A stretch of DNA of 64,000 nt from the NCBI GenBank assembly GCA_017562135.1, contig QEYB01001019.1, forward strand, positions 620,001-684,000. Reading direction: 5' to 3'. Shown here piece after piece: positions 24,433 through 37,400 of the stretch. The position numbers were made by a program, and so were the translations under genes. Every line of letters begins with the position of its first letter. The stretch's first letter is position 1. The notes under the pieces are model-generated. The model was not told where the DNA came from, ran no database searches, and saw only the letters and a program-made list of their open reading frames with translations. Source of the DNA: Dipylidium caninum (taxonomy: Eukaryota > Platyhelminthes > Cestoda > Cyclophyllidea > Dipylidiidae).

Positions 24433-27400
24433 ATGCTCACTTTATCTGGTTGCGTGAGCGGTGTCGTGTGTCTGCGGCATCTTTCTCGGATGGCGAGTGG
24501 GACTCTGAGCAAAAAGTGAGTAGTTGTTTTGTGTCCTTTAGAAAGCCCTGTCATGCTTTTAATCTCTTTTCGTTGCCTCGAATGAATTATTAAATTACTT
24601 CGAACAACTCGTTGTCTAATGGTCTTAGATACTTAGGTTGTGCTTCACACATACCAATTTATTCTATCTGAAGACACTTTTGTTTCATACTTCTGGCTTT
24701 CGTGATCGTTAAACTTTTGTTTCCCATATTCAATAAGTTACGCTCCTCTGTTTTCTAGTGCCTTAAAAAGGCAAATGAAGGCTGTTGAGAAGGAGAAAAA
24801 AAAGGCCGAAACAGCTGTTAAATCGATGGTAAATAATTCAAAACCCCGTCGACTTAAGGAAGAAGATCTAGATGCCACTGTAAGTTACTTCATCTTCCCG
24901 ATGACCTTATTCTATACCAAACTATTTGTACTTGTCTTTTACATCAGGACTACTTTGAAATGCGTAAGGCTGCCATTCAAAAAATGAAAAGTGGCCCAAT
25001 TCAGCCTTATCCACACAAATTTTACGTCAGTATTAGCGTCAGTGAGTATATTGAGAAATATGACTATTTGGAGCCCGGTCAGCATTTAGATGATATTGAA
25101 GTTAGTATCTCTGGTGAGTGCTGCTTTTATCGTTGCATTTTTATTTATTTCTCTTAACTTTTAATGTCGAAAGTACTATCTCAGTTCCTTGTGCACTTAG
25201 GCAGAATTTATGCCAAACGTGAGTCCGGTTCCAAACTTATTTTCTACGACATAATTTCGGAAGGCAAGAAGTTGCAAGTAATGTCAAGGCTGAATGAATA
25301 CCACGGAGAGAAAGAGTTTTATGAGATTAATGAAATTCTCCACCGAGGTGACGTTGTCGGTGTGATTGGGAAGCCAGGCAAATCGAAGCTTGGCGAACTG
25401 TCTATTCTGCCTACAAAAATGGTCCTTTTAGCCCCATGTTTGCAGCAATTGCCCCACCTTCACTTTGGTCTGAAGGACAAAGAGACTCGATTTAGACAGC
25501 GCTATTTGGACCTAATTATGAATGATGATGTGCGTAAACGTTTCATCATGCGAGCGCAGGTTATCGACTATGTGCGGCGCTTCCTCAATTCAATGGGTTT
25601 TGTTGAGGTCGGCATTTATTTTCCATAATTATTCGTTTTTTACTAAAACGGCGTGGGAAGTTGAGATGGATGCATTTGGCTGGTTTTTTTGATGACTCAG
25701 CGCCATATTCCGTCTGGCAGCGTTGTAAATTTTGCTAGACCCGTATACTAAGCGTTAAATTCAAATAATACTAGAAATCCCAGCAATTTATGGTTGTTTT
25801 GGGAAATTAACAACCTAAAACGACGTTACAAGAGGTTTAATTATTATTCGTGCGTTTGGCCGGATTAATGACTTCGAATTGAAATGTTTGGAATTTTCTT
25901 ATTATCTTATTTTAACATATGAGAGAGACTATAGAGTATGTTCCAGAGAGAGCAACCTTCCCGATACAAAATGTCTTGTGTATATATTTGAATTCCATAG
26001 GTGGAGACCCCAATGATGAGTTCAATTCCAGGTGGTGCTGCAGCGAAACCCTTTATTACACATCACAACGATTTGGATTTGGATCTGTATCTTCGAGTGT
26101 CTCCTGAGTTGTTCCACAAAATGCTTGTTGTGGGTGGCATGCCCAGGGTCTATGAGATCGGCAAGCTTTTTCGGAACGAGGGAGTAGATCTCACTCACAA
26201 CCCCGAATTCACTTCCTGCGAGTTCTATATGGCTTTTGCAGACTATAATGATCTCATCACAATTACTGAGGACTTAATATCTGGTGAGATTCCTCATTTC
26301 ATTGCCGCTTTTTCCCATTGGTTAAAAAGTTTTGCATAAACTAAGGCTCTGTCTGTGACATTGGTTTGTCTGATTTGCTTGTCCATGTAGTATCTTGAAG
26401 GAATTTAATCCGTCCTTTTGTCATACTTTAGATGAAACAGAAAATGCTCATTTATTGCTTTAAATTTGGCACCTTCGGTGCATATTCGTCATTTTTATAT
26501 CACCTCCCGTTACATAAAGTTAGGAACTAAACTTGATTTATCCCTTTATTCATTGCTACCAATTTGAATGGTAATAGGCTATGCGAATAAAGTTTTTGCC
26601 ATAATATTTACGAAGACTTACACAAAGTGAAATTATATTGACACATGTGAAGAGTAATAGGGTCTTCCTATTCACTTGATAGGCTTGGTGATGAAGCTAT
26701 TCGGGACTTATAAATTGACATATCAACCGGAGCCTGACATGCCTCCTCAGGAGGTAGATTTCACGCCTCCTTTCAAACGCATTGACCTTTATGATGGTCT
26801 AATGGAGTACTATCCCGGTGTAACGTTTCCGCCACCAGAAACTCTTCATACCGAAGAAGCTCGCCTGAAACTAGTCGATATTGCCGACAAATTCGGGGTC
26901 CAATGCGGCGAGCCGAAGACATCTGCACGTCTTCTAGACAAAGTATGTTTCATCACACTTGTGTTCCTCACGAATTATATGCTGTGATCCATCAACCTTA
27001 TACGTTTCTGTTATGTGATTTAAATCCATTTTTTACTAACTCTGGTTTCACAAATAGTTTGTCACTGATTGAGAAATTCTTAATTTTTGTGTTTGTCGCA
27101 TTCTACGGGGATTCCAACAAATTGCGGAATCTACTAAGGTTATAATCTTTAGGCATGTGCGCATGGTTGTTCAAGCACGATACTTTTCCATACATTTCAA
27201 GTCTTTTTACTTATGGATCCCTATATTTCATCAGGATATCTGTGCACATCCTTTTACTTCCAGCTCGTCGGTGAGCGAATTGAACCGCATTGTATCAACC
27301 CAACGTTTATCATGAATCATCCCGAGGTGATGAGTCCACTGGCCAAGTGGCATCGTTCGCGACCTGGCCTCACCGAGCGCTTCGAGATGTTCTGTCTCAC

Positions 27401-27832
27401 CAAAGAGCTTATCAATGCCTATACTGAGTTGAACGACCCTGTTGTTCAACGTGAACGTTTCGAGGAGCAAGCCAAAGTATGTTCTGCTGCCTATCTTTTT
27501 ACCTTGCCCAGTAATGAACGATAAGTCCGTCAAACAATTCACTGTTGTTCTGAAACATCGCTCCATTTTTTTAAATGTTTTTGCAGGACAAAGCTGCGGG
27601 TGATGACGAGGCAATGGTCGTGGATGAGAATTTTGTGAACGCCCTCACCTACGGCCTTGCGCCTACTGCGGGTTGGGGTTTTGGCATTGATCGATTCATG
27701 ATGTTCATGTCTAACACAAACAATATTCGAGAAGTTATCCTTTTTCCCACAATGCGGCCCGAGGAGAGCACCTCCGCCGATTTTACCGCTCCGAATGGAG
27801 GTGATCACGCAGAGGCCCCCGAAAAGGCCTAA
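24433..27832 (+). CDS. KARS1: Lysyl-tRNA synthetase, cytosolic and probably mitochondrial
   Basis: A class IIb synthetase that charges tRNA-Lys with lysine. Eight exons: 24433-24515, 24759-24879, 24948-25113, 25201-25607, 26001-26283, 26683-26942, 27264-27476, 27587-27832. All introns are GT-AG and the joined frame is 1779 nt, 592 residues, with no break. It has a Lys-rich N-terminal helix ([11 protein letters not shown]), an OB-fold anticodon domain ([18 protein letters not shown]), class II motif 1 (FVEVETPMM across the exon 4/5 splice), motif 2 ([23 protein letters not shown] region) and motif 3 ([12 protein letters not shown]). Two in-frame Mets occur in exon 1, at residues 1 and 20. Residues 1-19 have Arg at 15 and 19 and no acidic residue, as in a mitochondrial presequence; starting at Met20 would give a 573-residue cytosolic form. 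The exon 4 donor (GTCGGC) is weak but is required by the frame. Confidence 0.96.
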
Positions 27833-28464
27833 TCGATGTTAAGCATTTATACGTTAGTCTCACTATCTGTATATTTGTGGACTAAAATATCTACCGCATG
27901 TTTGTCTGTTTACCATATTTTTTTTCTATTTTTGAACACCGGGCGGCTTCGCGGTGGTGATGCCGGGCTTTATGGTAGATCAGTATAGCTCCGGGTCTTT
28001 TTGAGTGGCAATGTCGTGCGAGAAAAACCACGGCAACATTTCGCGAATTTTATGTTCTCGTGAGTCACCACCCAATGCAGTAAGCAGCTTAGCCTTTGGA
28101 GACCGTCTCATTTGCAGCTAAAGTCGGGCTAAAAGATTAGTCTTTTGGGGCTAAAGTGAGAAGTGTGTGGGAGATCAACAGCGTCAACAGTCCTTTGCAT
28201 CGCAGTTACTACTATCAACTAAATCCCAAGTCCACTAGCCACCAGCTACTCATGTAAGAAATATGTAGGACTCTGCAGAGATTAGTAAAGCATCGGAAAC
28301 ATGACAATAAATTCCGTACAAAAACACCCACAGCAGGATCTACGTCACTCATGGCGACCGGGAGTGTCTTCATGCAGAAAATTGCCTGAATTTCATGATC
28401 GCAACAAAACAAAGGTTGGAAGATACATGACTGAGGACGGGGATGAATTCGTCTCCCCCCCGTT
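27833..28464. other. Convergent 3' ends of KARS1 and ECM29
   Basis: Only 632 bp separate the stop codons of KARS1 (+) and ECM29 (-), so the two 3' UTRs converge and may overlap. No open frame with a domain is seen. Confidence 0.55.
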
Positions 28465-31400
28465 TTACAGACTCTTCATTAGAGCAGACGCCCAGTCCCG
28501 CATGGTTGAGGTCCCGGAATTTGCATAGGATTGTATTAGTTCCTCAAGCTGATTGTGAATTAGGGCCACGAAAGCTGAGGAATAGGAGCAATATTAATAA
28601 AATTAGCAAGAAGAGGCACCCAACAAAACTGAAAAGGTGGTGCTTACCTCGGTGACGCAGCATGCTTGCAATGGCCCCGAGTGCGTGTTCTCTCAAAATA
28701 GGCGACTTCGTGTTTTCAGCACAGCGTTTCAACCGAGTTATCAGCTCCCTCAAGCCGAGCTTTTCGATGGGGTCACCACCACTTTCCGACATCTTTTTAA
28801 CCAATTCCTCACCTTGTTCGGTTCTTAGTCTAGGGTGTGATGAGAGAACGATGTTGCAATATTGAAAGACTCACGAAGACAATAATGAACAGTTTTCAAT
28901 ACACTACTTGGTGCCTACGTATCCAGATCGTAAGCTTTTCCCCATGATACGAATTTGCGGAAGTTAGTGTAATTATTAAAGGCATCCACAATACAGAAAG
29001 AGATGGATAAGAGCTTACTTGGCAAACATCGCGAGTATGCTTCCAAGCGCCGCTGTTTGAATGCGCCAGCCACCCTGGCCCATGAGGAAAAGCAGGTAGT
29101 GGAGCGTATCGACAAAACGATCAACTGAAGGGAGAAGTGTGGCACTTAGCTATGACATAACATGTCACCCAAAGCCATCACAACAACACTCACTTAAAGG
29201 CTACGTTTTCTACCATTATTAAGATGGCATGACATGCAACTTATTTACTAAGGCGTTGCTGGTAATCATAGGGCCACCTCCATGAACTCAAGGTTTAAAA
29301 GGTCCTGGAAGACAAAGGATGAGGCAACCGGCTATGCTACCGTTGTAAGGTATGAATACTTGAATTAGGTAACCAAAGTGCGAGGCAATGGTGCAAGGAC
29401 AAGAAGGTGCCTACCGTGCGGTTGCTTGGTCTGTAACGGCCACATAACCCCCACGGTTTTGATGGCTAATTCTTGCTCCATCTCGGAAAGATCTTGCGAG
29501 ATTTGGAACTGCGACTGTCTACCTCTCTTCGAGGAGAAATGTTGCTCGTGGGTCTCGGGGATACCATTAGGTAAAATGAGACGCAGCAGACGCATCAGAC
29601 GGTCGTCCTCCTTGGCTTCCGTCAGGCCAGTGGCGTCACGACCGCAAGTCTCGGCAAAGCTTGCCAGTGCCCAAAACGCCTCCGCCTGGTATGACGGCCC
29701 CGCGTGTTCTGCTCGGCCCGAACGGGTTTCTCGTACCAAAACTGACCACATCTAAAAGTAGATTGTGAAATGTAAACATGCTTAATCCCAATACATACGC
29801 AAAAAGGGAAATTTTTAAATAACACACGAATAAGACGAGTTAAAGGCTTCCCCTTCTTGAGGGAAATGTATGAATTGTTTAACAAGGGTGGGGGAAAAGC
29901 CTACATTCACCGTGTGAAAATTGGCAATCCTTCAGATCGCAAAGACCGGTGCATAACAAGAAGCAAAAGGCGAAAACGCAAGCAATCAGTGAACAATCGA
30001 CGAAATGGCTTCACATTCAAGTATTTCCGAAGGTTTAAATGTAGTTATTAGTCCTCGTCAGGTGTCCGAATGAATACCAGCAGCAGTATCACAATTTTTA
30101 TCACATTCGAAGGGAGTTGCATACGAGAGATAAAAGTTACCAGGCGTGGTTATTTTGTATCAGACTTAACCACGCTCCTGATGCCACGGTGTAAGAATTT
30201 AATACACCATTGTTTCGCCCACTTCATGTATGAACAAAAGCACTAATACATTACCATGATGACATTCAACTGTCTAAAAGGTGTGGGAGGGGGAAGATTA
30301 ACCAACCTCGTTAATCAACTCATTATTGGGATCGTCCAGGTTGAACGCGCGCTCGAGAGCCGTCTGGGTAAGCATGCGCACAGTGCGAAGAAGGTATACC
30401 TAAAGGGGGAGAAGCAGAATATTTAAATAGAGGGGGGGGGGGGAAGAGACAGAAAGTGTGAAATAAAACAAAGATAGGGGGTACTTTGCCACTCCACGAT
30501 CCCGTCTCCTTTAGCGCAGCAGTTAAAACACGCGCTAATTCGCACCAAATGAGGAAGACGGCCTCATTCTCCTCCTCATCCTGCTCGTCCTCTTCATCAT
30601 CCTCGTCTTCCTCCTCTTCATCTTCGTCGTCCTCTTCTTCCTCTTCTTCATCCTCACCCACTTCTTCCTCTTCAGCTTCCTCATCTTCCTCATTGCCCTC
30701 TTCTTCTTGAGCGTCATCCGCACTGCTGCTGGGAGCACGAGGCGATGTCGACTGCGTCTTTGGCACCTGCATTTGTACAGCAGAAGTGCTAGTGCTGGCG
30801 GCAGTCATTGTCGTACCACAATCTGAGGTTATTCCATCACGCGGCATGGAAGAGGCGACGGTAGTGAGGAGAAACATCGGTTGAGAGACAATGGCTGCGG
30901 AGACAGAGAGCAGCGCCAACGCGGCCTGGTTACGCACGTACCAAGAGGGCGACTTGGTGAGCGCCTCAGAAAGAGTGGTGATAAATGTAGCAAGAAGGGG
31001 TGGTTTGAGGAGATCAGCCAGTGGACAGACGCTAGAAGATGAGTAGCCACCAGGCAGGCAGAAGTGAGACTGCAACGCGTCACCAGTAGCGACATCGGCA
31101 GCAGCCGTATTAGACCCAGCGACGGAGGTAGAGGAATTGACGGCGGCGGCGACATTTGCATGACTTGCGGGCAAAATTTCTCGCCAAGTCTCCTTCCATA
31201 GGGCGCGACGCGCGTTCACCTCTTCATCGTCATCAAGAAGGGCGGTGGCGGGGGAGAAAGGCATGCTGGTGAGGGAGGAACTGGGCGGCTCTACTCCAGA
31301 TGGGCCGTTGGGAAGAGAGACCAATTGTAGTACCTCGACTTCTGACTGCAAAGAGGAAGATTTACGTGACCGAGGTGAGGCGCGTATGGCTGAACCTCAT

Positions 31401-34400
31401 TTTCATTACTACATTTACATCAAATAGTAATGCTTGCCGTCTTGATGGATAGCAAAAGCGATACACGGTTCGAAACCTTCTAAAAAAGTCTCGATAAGCT
31501 CCAGTCTAGCCTTAGAATCCAGCTTTAGAGATTTGACTATCCAATATCAAAATGACATCATTTACTGTCATAATCCCCAAAACACCTTAAGTCTTCTTAT
31601 TCGAACGCGACATTCTCCGCCAAGTACCCCCTCGAATCACACTAAATTGGAAACAAGTCAATGTTAAATCAGCATCTTAAGTAAACAATAATCAAATCTT
31701 AAATTCCAAATCATTCAACTTAAGGGAAGTCTTCTCGATAGAAACAAATTCTTACAAAGGTATGCCATATGTATATTGACTTTAAAAAAGGGCAAAGAGA
31801 AACTCATAAAGTGTTACTGCAAGGGAGGTTTCTGATTCAGACATCAGTAAACAATAGCAGTGAAGTAACCTGAGTGTTTATGAAGATTAAAGGCAAAGTA
31901 AGACCAGGATGCGCGAAGAGGAGATCGGGGCAGCAACGTGCAATGGCGTGCATGACGCGGACACAGGCCCACTGGCCAGAGCCACTCGCGACGCCCTCGG
32001 AAGATTGGCCACCAGCTCCCGTGTCCATGAACCATGAGCGAACGCGTGTGAAGACTTTCGCCACGCTAGTGTCCTGCAAACACAAGCATGTCAATTAGGC
32101 TGGAATGGAGTTGCACTTTAAGGCGGACACAAGGGAAACTAGACTCCACGCGCCTTGGCAAAACGCAACAGAAGAGCCACGGCTTGGGCCATCTCCTCTT
32201 GCACCGTCTTTCGACTCAGATTGTCCAAATGCCTACCGGCGTTAGGCAACGCTCCCAACAAAGCGGCCAACAGCTTGCCTGTTTGTTGTGAGAGTGGAGA
32301 TGCAAGTCGGTTTTTCGGCAAATCGCTGTCACTCTCCTCTTTTTTGGCTAAACACACAAAAATGGTGTATTAGGAGAAATAAGGAGGCAAAAAGCGTAGG
32401 TGAGGAAACTAACATTGCGGAGAGGGGTGAGAGACAAGAGTTGAAGAGGAAAGCGCGAGGTGGGAGAGGAAAATGCAGGTGGCGGTTGCAACGGAAGCAG
32501 CAGAGTTTGCGCCGGTACCACGGGAGCCACCCGTTGCGCTACTACCTCCTCCTGTGCCACCGCCTGCGCGAACCAGCTCTACCAGCGGCATAACCAACTG
32601 GGATAAGGAATTTTCGTCAATCAAACGGTTACACTAGAATAAAAGGAAAAACAGGAATTGTTAGAATTACGTACTTACGACACATTCTAAACAAGCAGAC
32701 ACGTGGGCTTAATTTGGAATCCACGGGCACTTCATTACGACAGCAACAAAGACGCATTATCTCTCAAATCTTCGACAAAAAAAATAATAATCAAAGTAAG
32801 ATATTGAAAATAAGGAGATGAAATGGTTAACGATGATCTTTCCTCTGTAAATCAACTCGCGACGGAATAAACGATTTCGGTCAAGTGTGAAATTTTACTG
32901 AGTAATCAGCTTAACGTGGATGGCCTTGACAAAAAAATATTTAAAGACATTGACCTTCCCGAATAAAATGAAATGAAATTAGAAGTCACAGGAAGTGACC
33001 TTAAGTTTTCATCACACGAATTCTTTAAAGCGAACACGTCAGTTAAGTACTTCGTACCAAACAGCTCAGCATAATACAAAGGGAAATATATAAAGAAGGT
33101 AGTCTGATATCCCTTGATGTCGCCTCGACAAAATGTGTTGTCAAAAAAGACAAGATAAAATAGCTCAACTCCAACCAGTAAGTGAATTGTCGAAAAAAAG
33201 GAAACTCACCCAAATTCATTAGCTGCAAAGTTATCACGGGTCTATTAGCTCCTGACTCCAATAAGAAACCATTGTACGAGTCTTATTTCCCGTACAAATA
33301 TCTTTAAAACCAAAATAATTGCATTGGAAATGCAAAATGATACAAGACTGGGAGTGACGAGAAAGTGAAGGACTAAAGCGCAGAAATCTGGTATAAGCGT
33401 TCTTTCACTTCCCCCCAATTCGACTTCCGTGCTGTCGTTATCATGATATGTCCATATCACAAAAAATACTTTCCAGAGTAGATTGCAAATCAAGTTTATT
33501 TATAACTCACGTTTCGCATCAGTAAAAATGCTACACCAAAAGAACAACAACTTCCACTGCATTACAAGACACTTCAAACAAAATCATACGGACTTTTCCC
33601 CACCACATCGATGGATATCCCGAATAATTAAACCACGTAATCAGGTGGTGTGACTTAAGAAACACCCCAGACCTTAATTTACCAGTAATAACTTGAAATC
33701 GGAAAAAGCGGTGGAGTCTTCATTAATTATTCATCTAAAACTCCAAAAATGTGAGCTCACCAATCGTAAGACCTCGGCCATCTGAAATTCCTTAGAAATA
33801 ATAGTCGAGGGGGGAGCGACAACACTTGAATTCCATTGAGGTTGATGCGGAGGCGGAGCTGAGGGTCGCATAAGGCTGACGACACGGTTAGGGGTGATTG
33901 ATCCCATGCTCTGAAGCCCGGCAATAGTAAGTTGGGGCAGAGCGTTTTTCAGGGAGGCAGAATTAGCCACTCTAGCCGCGGCCAGAAGCAGGTCCAATGC
34001 CAAAGACCGCGACTCTGACATAGGTTGCTGTGTTTGCTGCTTGACAGTGTCGGTCGAGGAGAATGACGTGACGGTTGAAAGCGCGCGACTGATGAGGATG
34101 GGAAAGAGACGAGGAAGGAGACCGGTGGCCACATCTCGGCAAGAAGGATCTTCAAGGGCTCGGATCATCAACTGTGAGATAACGGTAAATGACCGAGGTG
34201 ACAGCATGTAGCATATTCATATCTGCATTGCGGGCTGTAGCAGGAAACACCTGAGTTCCGCAACCAGTGGTTTCATAGTTCTTTCCTTAGTCGGCAGTGA
34301 CATTCAGGTCCGCATACCTTAAAATGTCTACGACTTTACTGTTGGAAAGTTTGTTTTACAAAATGTTCATAATAGACGAGAACAATTTGCCTTCTCTAAA

Positions 34401-37400
34401 GCTTTAAAAATAGGCGAAATTGTAGAAGCTAACTAATAGGGAGTCATCGTCAAAGCACTAAAGTAATGCGTCTTTCTTCATTCCAACTCGTCATAAACAA
34501 ATAGTTTACTTGTTTGGTGAACTCCTAAGAGTCCTACTTTCTTTCGATTTTGAGTGTCCATATGCAAGGACGTAATACATCTATCCAACAGCAAGGCCGA
34601 CGTGATATACTTGCCTCTCAAACGTTTTTTTTACTATGTTTTCTGTGAGGGTTATGGGGCACTTTACTGCTTAATGAGTCGGTAAAATGAAGTTGTACCG
34701 TCACAACTTACACGGAATGATGAAATGTAAACTAATGACAGACCTATTAAAGTGATCGTTAAACCAAGGAGTATCACTTTTCTCATTTGTCACTGTGATG
34801 CCAACAATGTAATAGTGTTAGATCTTGCCGGCATTAGGCTAATGCGAACAGTGGCAAAAATAAGAGTCTGAATAAAACAGAACACCGCTGAGTCCACAAA
34901 TTTGAGTCGAATATCCGACGAATATTTCAATTCTACCTTTTGGATGGCGGACGCCGCCTTCTCCGCAGGTGAGGGGGTATGGGGAGAATATTTGGCGGGG
35001 TCCCCGCCATCGTCGCCTTGTTCGACATCAACCATAGCTAAGAGGCCAGAGAGTAGTGACGGTAGGTGAGCGGCAAATTGCTTGTATGCCGAGGGGTGCT
35101 CGGTCAGTGCTACGGTGGCCAAACAACACGCATCGCGAAGGTTGGGATCTGGAGTGGGGTTCGTTGCCGTGGCCGTCCCAGATAACGAAGGAGATGTAGG
35201 CGATTTTGACTTGGTAGTCGATGTCAAACCAAGTTGGGCTTTGATCTCGCAAAGGATGGCATTGAAATTCGCTTCAACCTTGGGTAGCAAAATAAAGCCT
35301 TCAGAAAGACAAGAACCTGAACCGAGAACTGACATTGCTCCACGCAACCTCTGCCGACGAAAAATATTCACGAGCTAATCAGCGGTTTCATAAATAAAAG
35401 TTATAACCGAAATGGGAGTAATAATATAAGAGTTAAAGCAAACACTAAGTTGAAGGGATTAATGCACCTAAGGTGCAACTCAAACTGGTTAAGATTGATA
35501 GCCTTAGTATTCACGGTAAAATGTCAGTTCAAAAAGTCCTCACGACTGGCCCCAAATGAGAAGACGTTGTTATTTGACCTTATCGAATCTATGACTCAGC
35601 TCCGAAAGAAGGGCAAATAAAATGTATGCAGGGACACACCTCGTGAGCCTTGAATATATTTTACTCATTTCTAACTTAAATCGAGCAAAATAACCAATCT
35701 TTTGGGATTAATACAATAGCCTACACAAGTATCTAAAGCGGAACGGGATTCTGGAAAATATTTTGGAAAAAAGAGGCATATGGTAGGATTTTGTGTAATA
35801 GTGATTTTGAAAAATTTGAATGTTAAAAACAAAGATTTTTAACCTTTAGGTGGAGGTTTTCTAGGAATCAACAGTACATAAAGGATTGGTTATATGACCT
35901 TACTCGATTGACTTACCAGGGCATGGAAGCAATTTTTTGAGGAATAAGGGGTTTAGAACAGATTTTTAAATAGATACAAACTGAAAAAAAAACAAGTCAG
36001 AGCACGTAATCGGTAGCGCGCAAGAGACAAAATGGTAAACAATGGTAACTTATTTACCTGAAATGAGCTTGAATAAGATAAATATCCACATTGTGCAGTG
36101 GTATTGGTAAATAGTTTTTAAAAAGGAATTGGGAATATAAAAAAAATTACCAGCTCAGAGGCCAGTGTATTGACTGACACATTGGCCAAATTCCCGCTTT
36201 CCCAGGTAGTGGTGATGGTAGCAGGAGAGGCAACGGGAGAAGAAGCACCATTACCGGATTCTGACTTGGAAGAGGCATTAGGACCAGTCATGCCATTTGA
36301 GGCAGAGTTTGGAGTTGCATAGAGAATAAGACCCAACCAAATTTTCTGCATTGCATTACGGATGCGAGGTCGAGCCATATCGTAACGGCGAATAAATACG
36401 CGTGGAACGAGGCGTGGAAGGGCAGGGGCCAGGGAGCGACCGAGACGGCGCACCAGGCCGACGCAAGCCACGGCACAAAGTGTCAACCATGGGGTAGTGA
36501 CCGCTGCCGTAGCAGGACAGTTTGCTGGACCTATGGTGGCGCCATCGAAAGTGGTGGTTGGCTGAAAGAGGATTGAGGCATTCACGCTCGGTGGTGGCGA
36601 AGTAGTAGCCAACACTACCAGGGAAAGGGACATATCTTCACGCCCAATTTGGTGCGCCAGACTGCAGAGTTCGCGGAACACTGATGTGTTAGGACTAAAA
36701 AAGCAAACAATTAAATATATGTATGGCATTATTGCTTCAAAAAATAAAGATAATAAGAAACATACCGTTTTCCGTCAGCAATCATTTTGTTTAGGCTGTC
36801 GACGAGTGCCTTGCGAGCTGCCTCATCGTTTCGATCGTAAATCAAACCGAGAATACTGGCTGCCATACATTGCAAAGTTTCTAAATAGATAAAAGAACAA
36901 AAGTCAAAATTTTAAAAGTCTACAAGGGTTAAAAGTTACTAGGACGAACCGTCATTTTCAGTGAGAAGATTTATGAAAAGTTCGGGGGGGAGAAGATCCA
37001 CCGGTGGAGGTGCAAATCGTCTGGCCATAGCTAGTGCCCAAAGGGAGACAGCTAACATGGCGGGTGGTGGTTTTATTTGTCCGGGTTTGTGCGTTAGCAA
37101 AGCAACGAAGCGCTCGGCCAGCCAACGACCGGCTTGAGACCGAGCAGCGGCCTCAGCTGCGCCCGGGGGCACACGCAACGGGTATGAACGTTCATACCAT
37201 AGGCCCTTGTAGGGCGAGGCTGCACCCAAGAGTGCATCGGCCATTGCTGCGCCCACTGCCAATTGCAAAGCTGGATCGCGTACCTGTCAATATGGAAAAC
37301 GCTGGAGCGACTGACCTGGAAAACTCCACTCTTGTTTAGCTCAAATGTCAAGGGCTCAACAATTCCGACCTGATGGTTATAGTTATGATTGACATATAAC

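Noticed and set aside
30486..30710. Open frame on + encoding almost pure serine
   Set aside because: It is the complement of the acidic tract in a conserved ECM29 exon; no start context or domain supports it.
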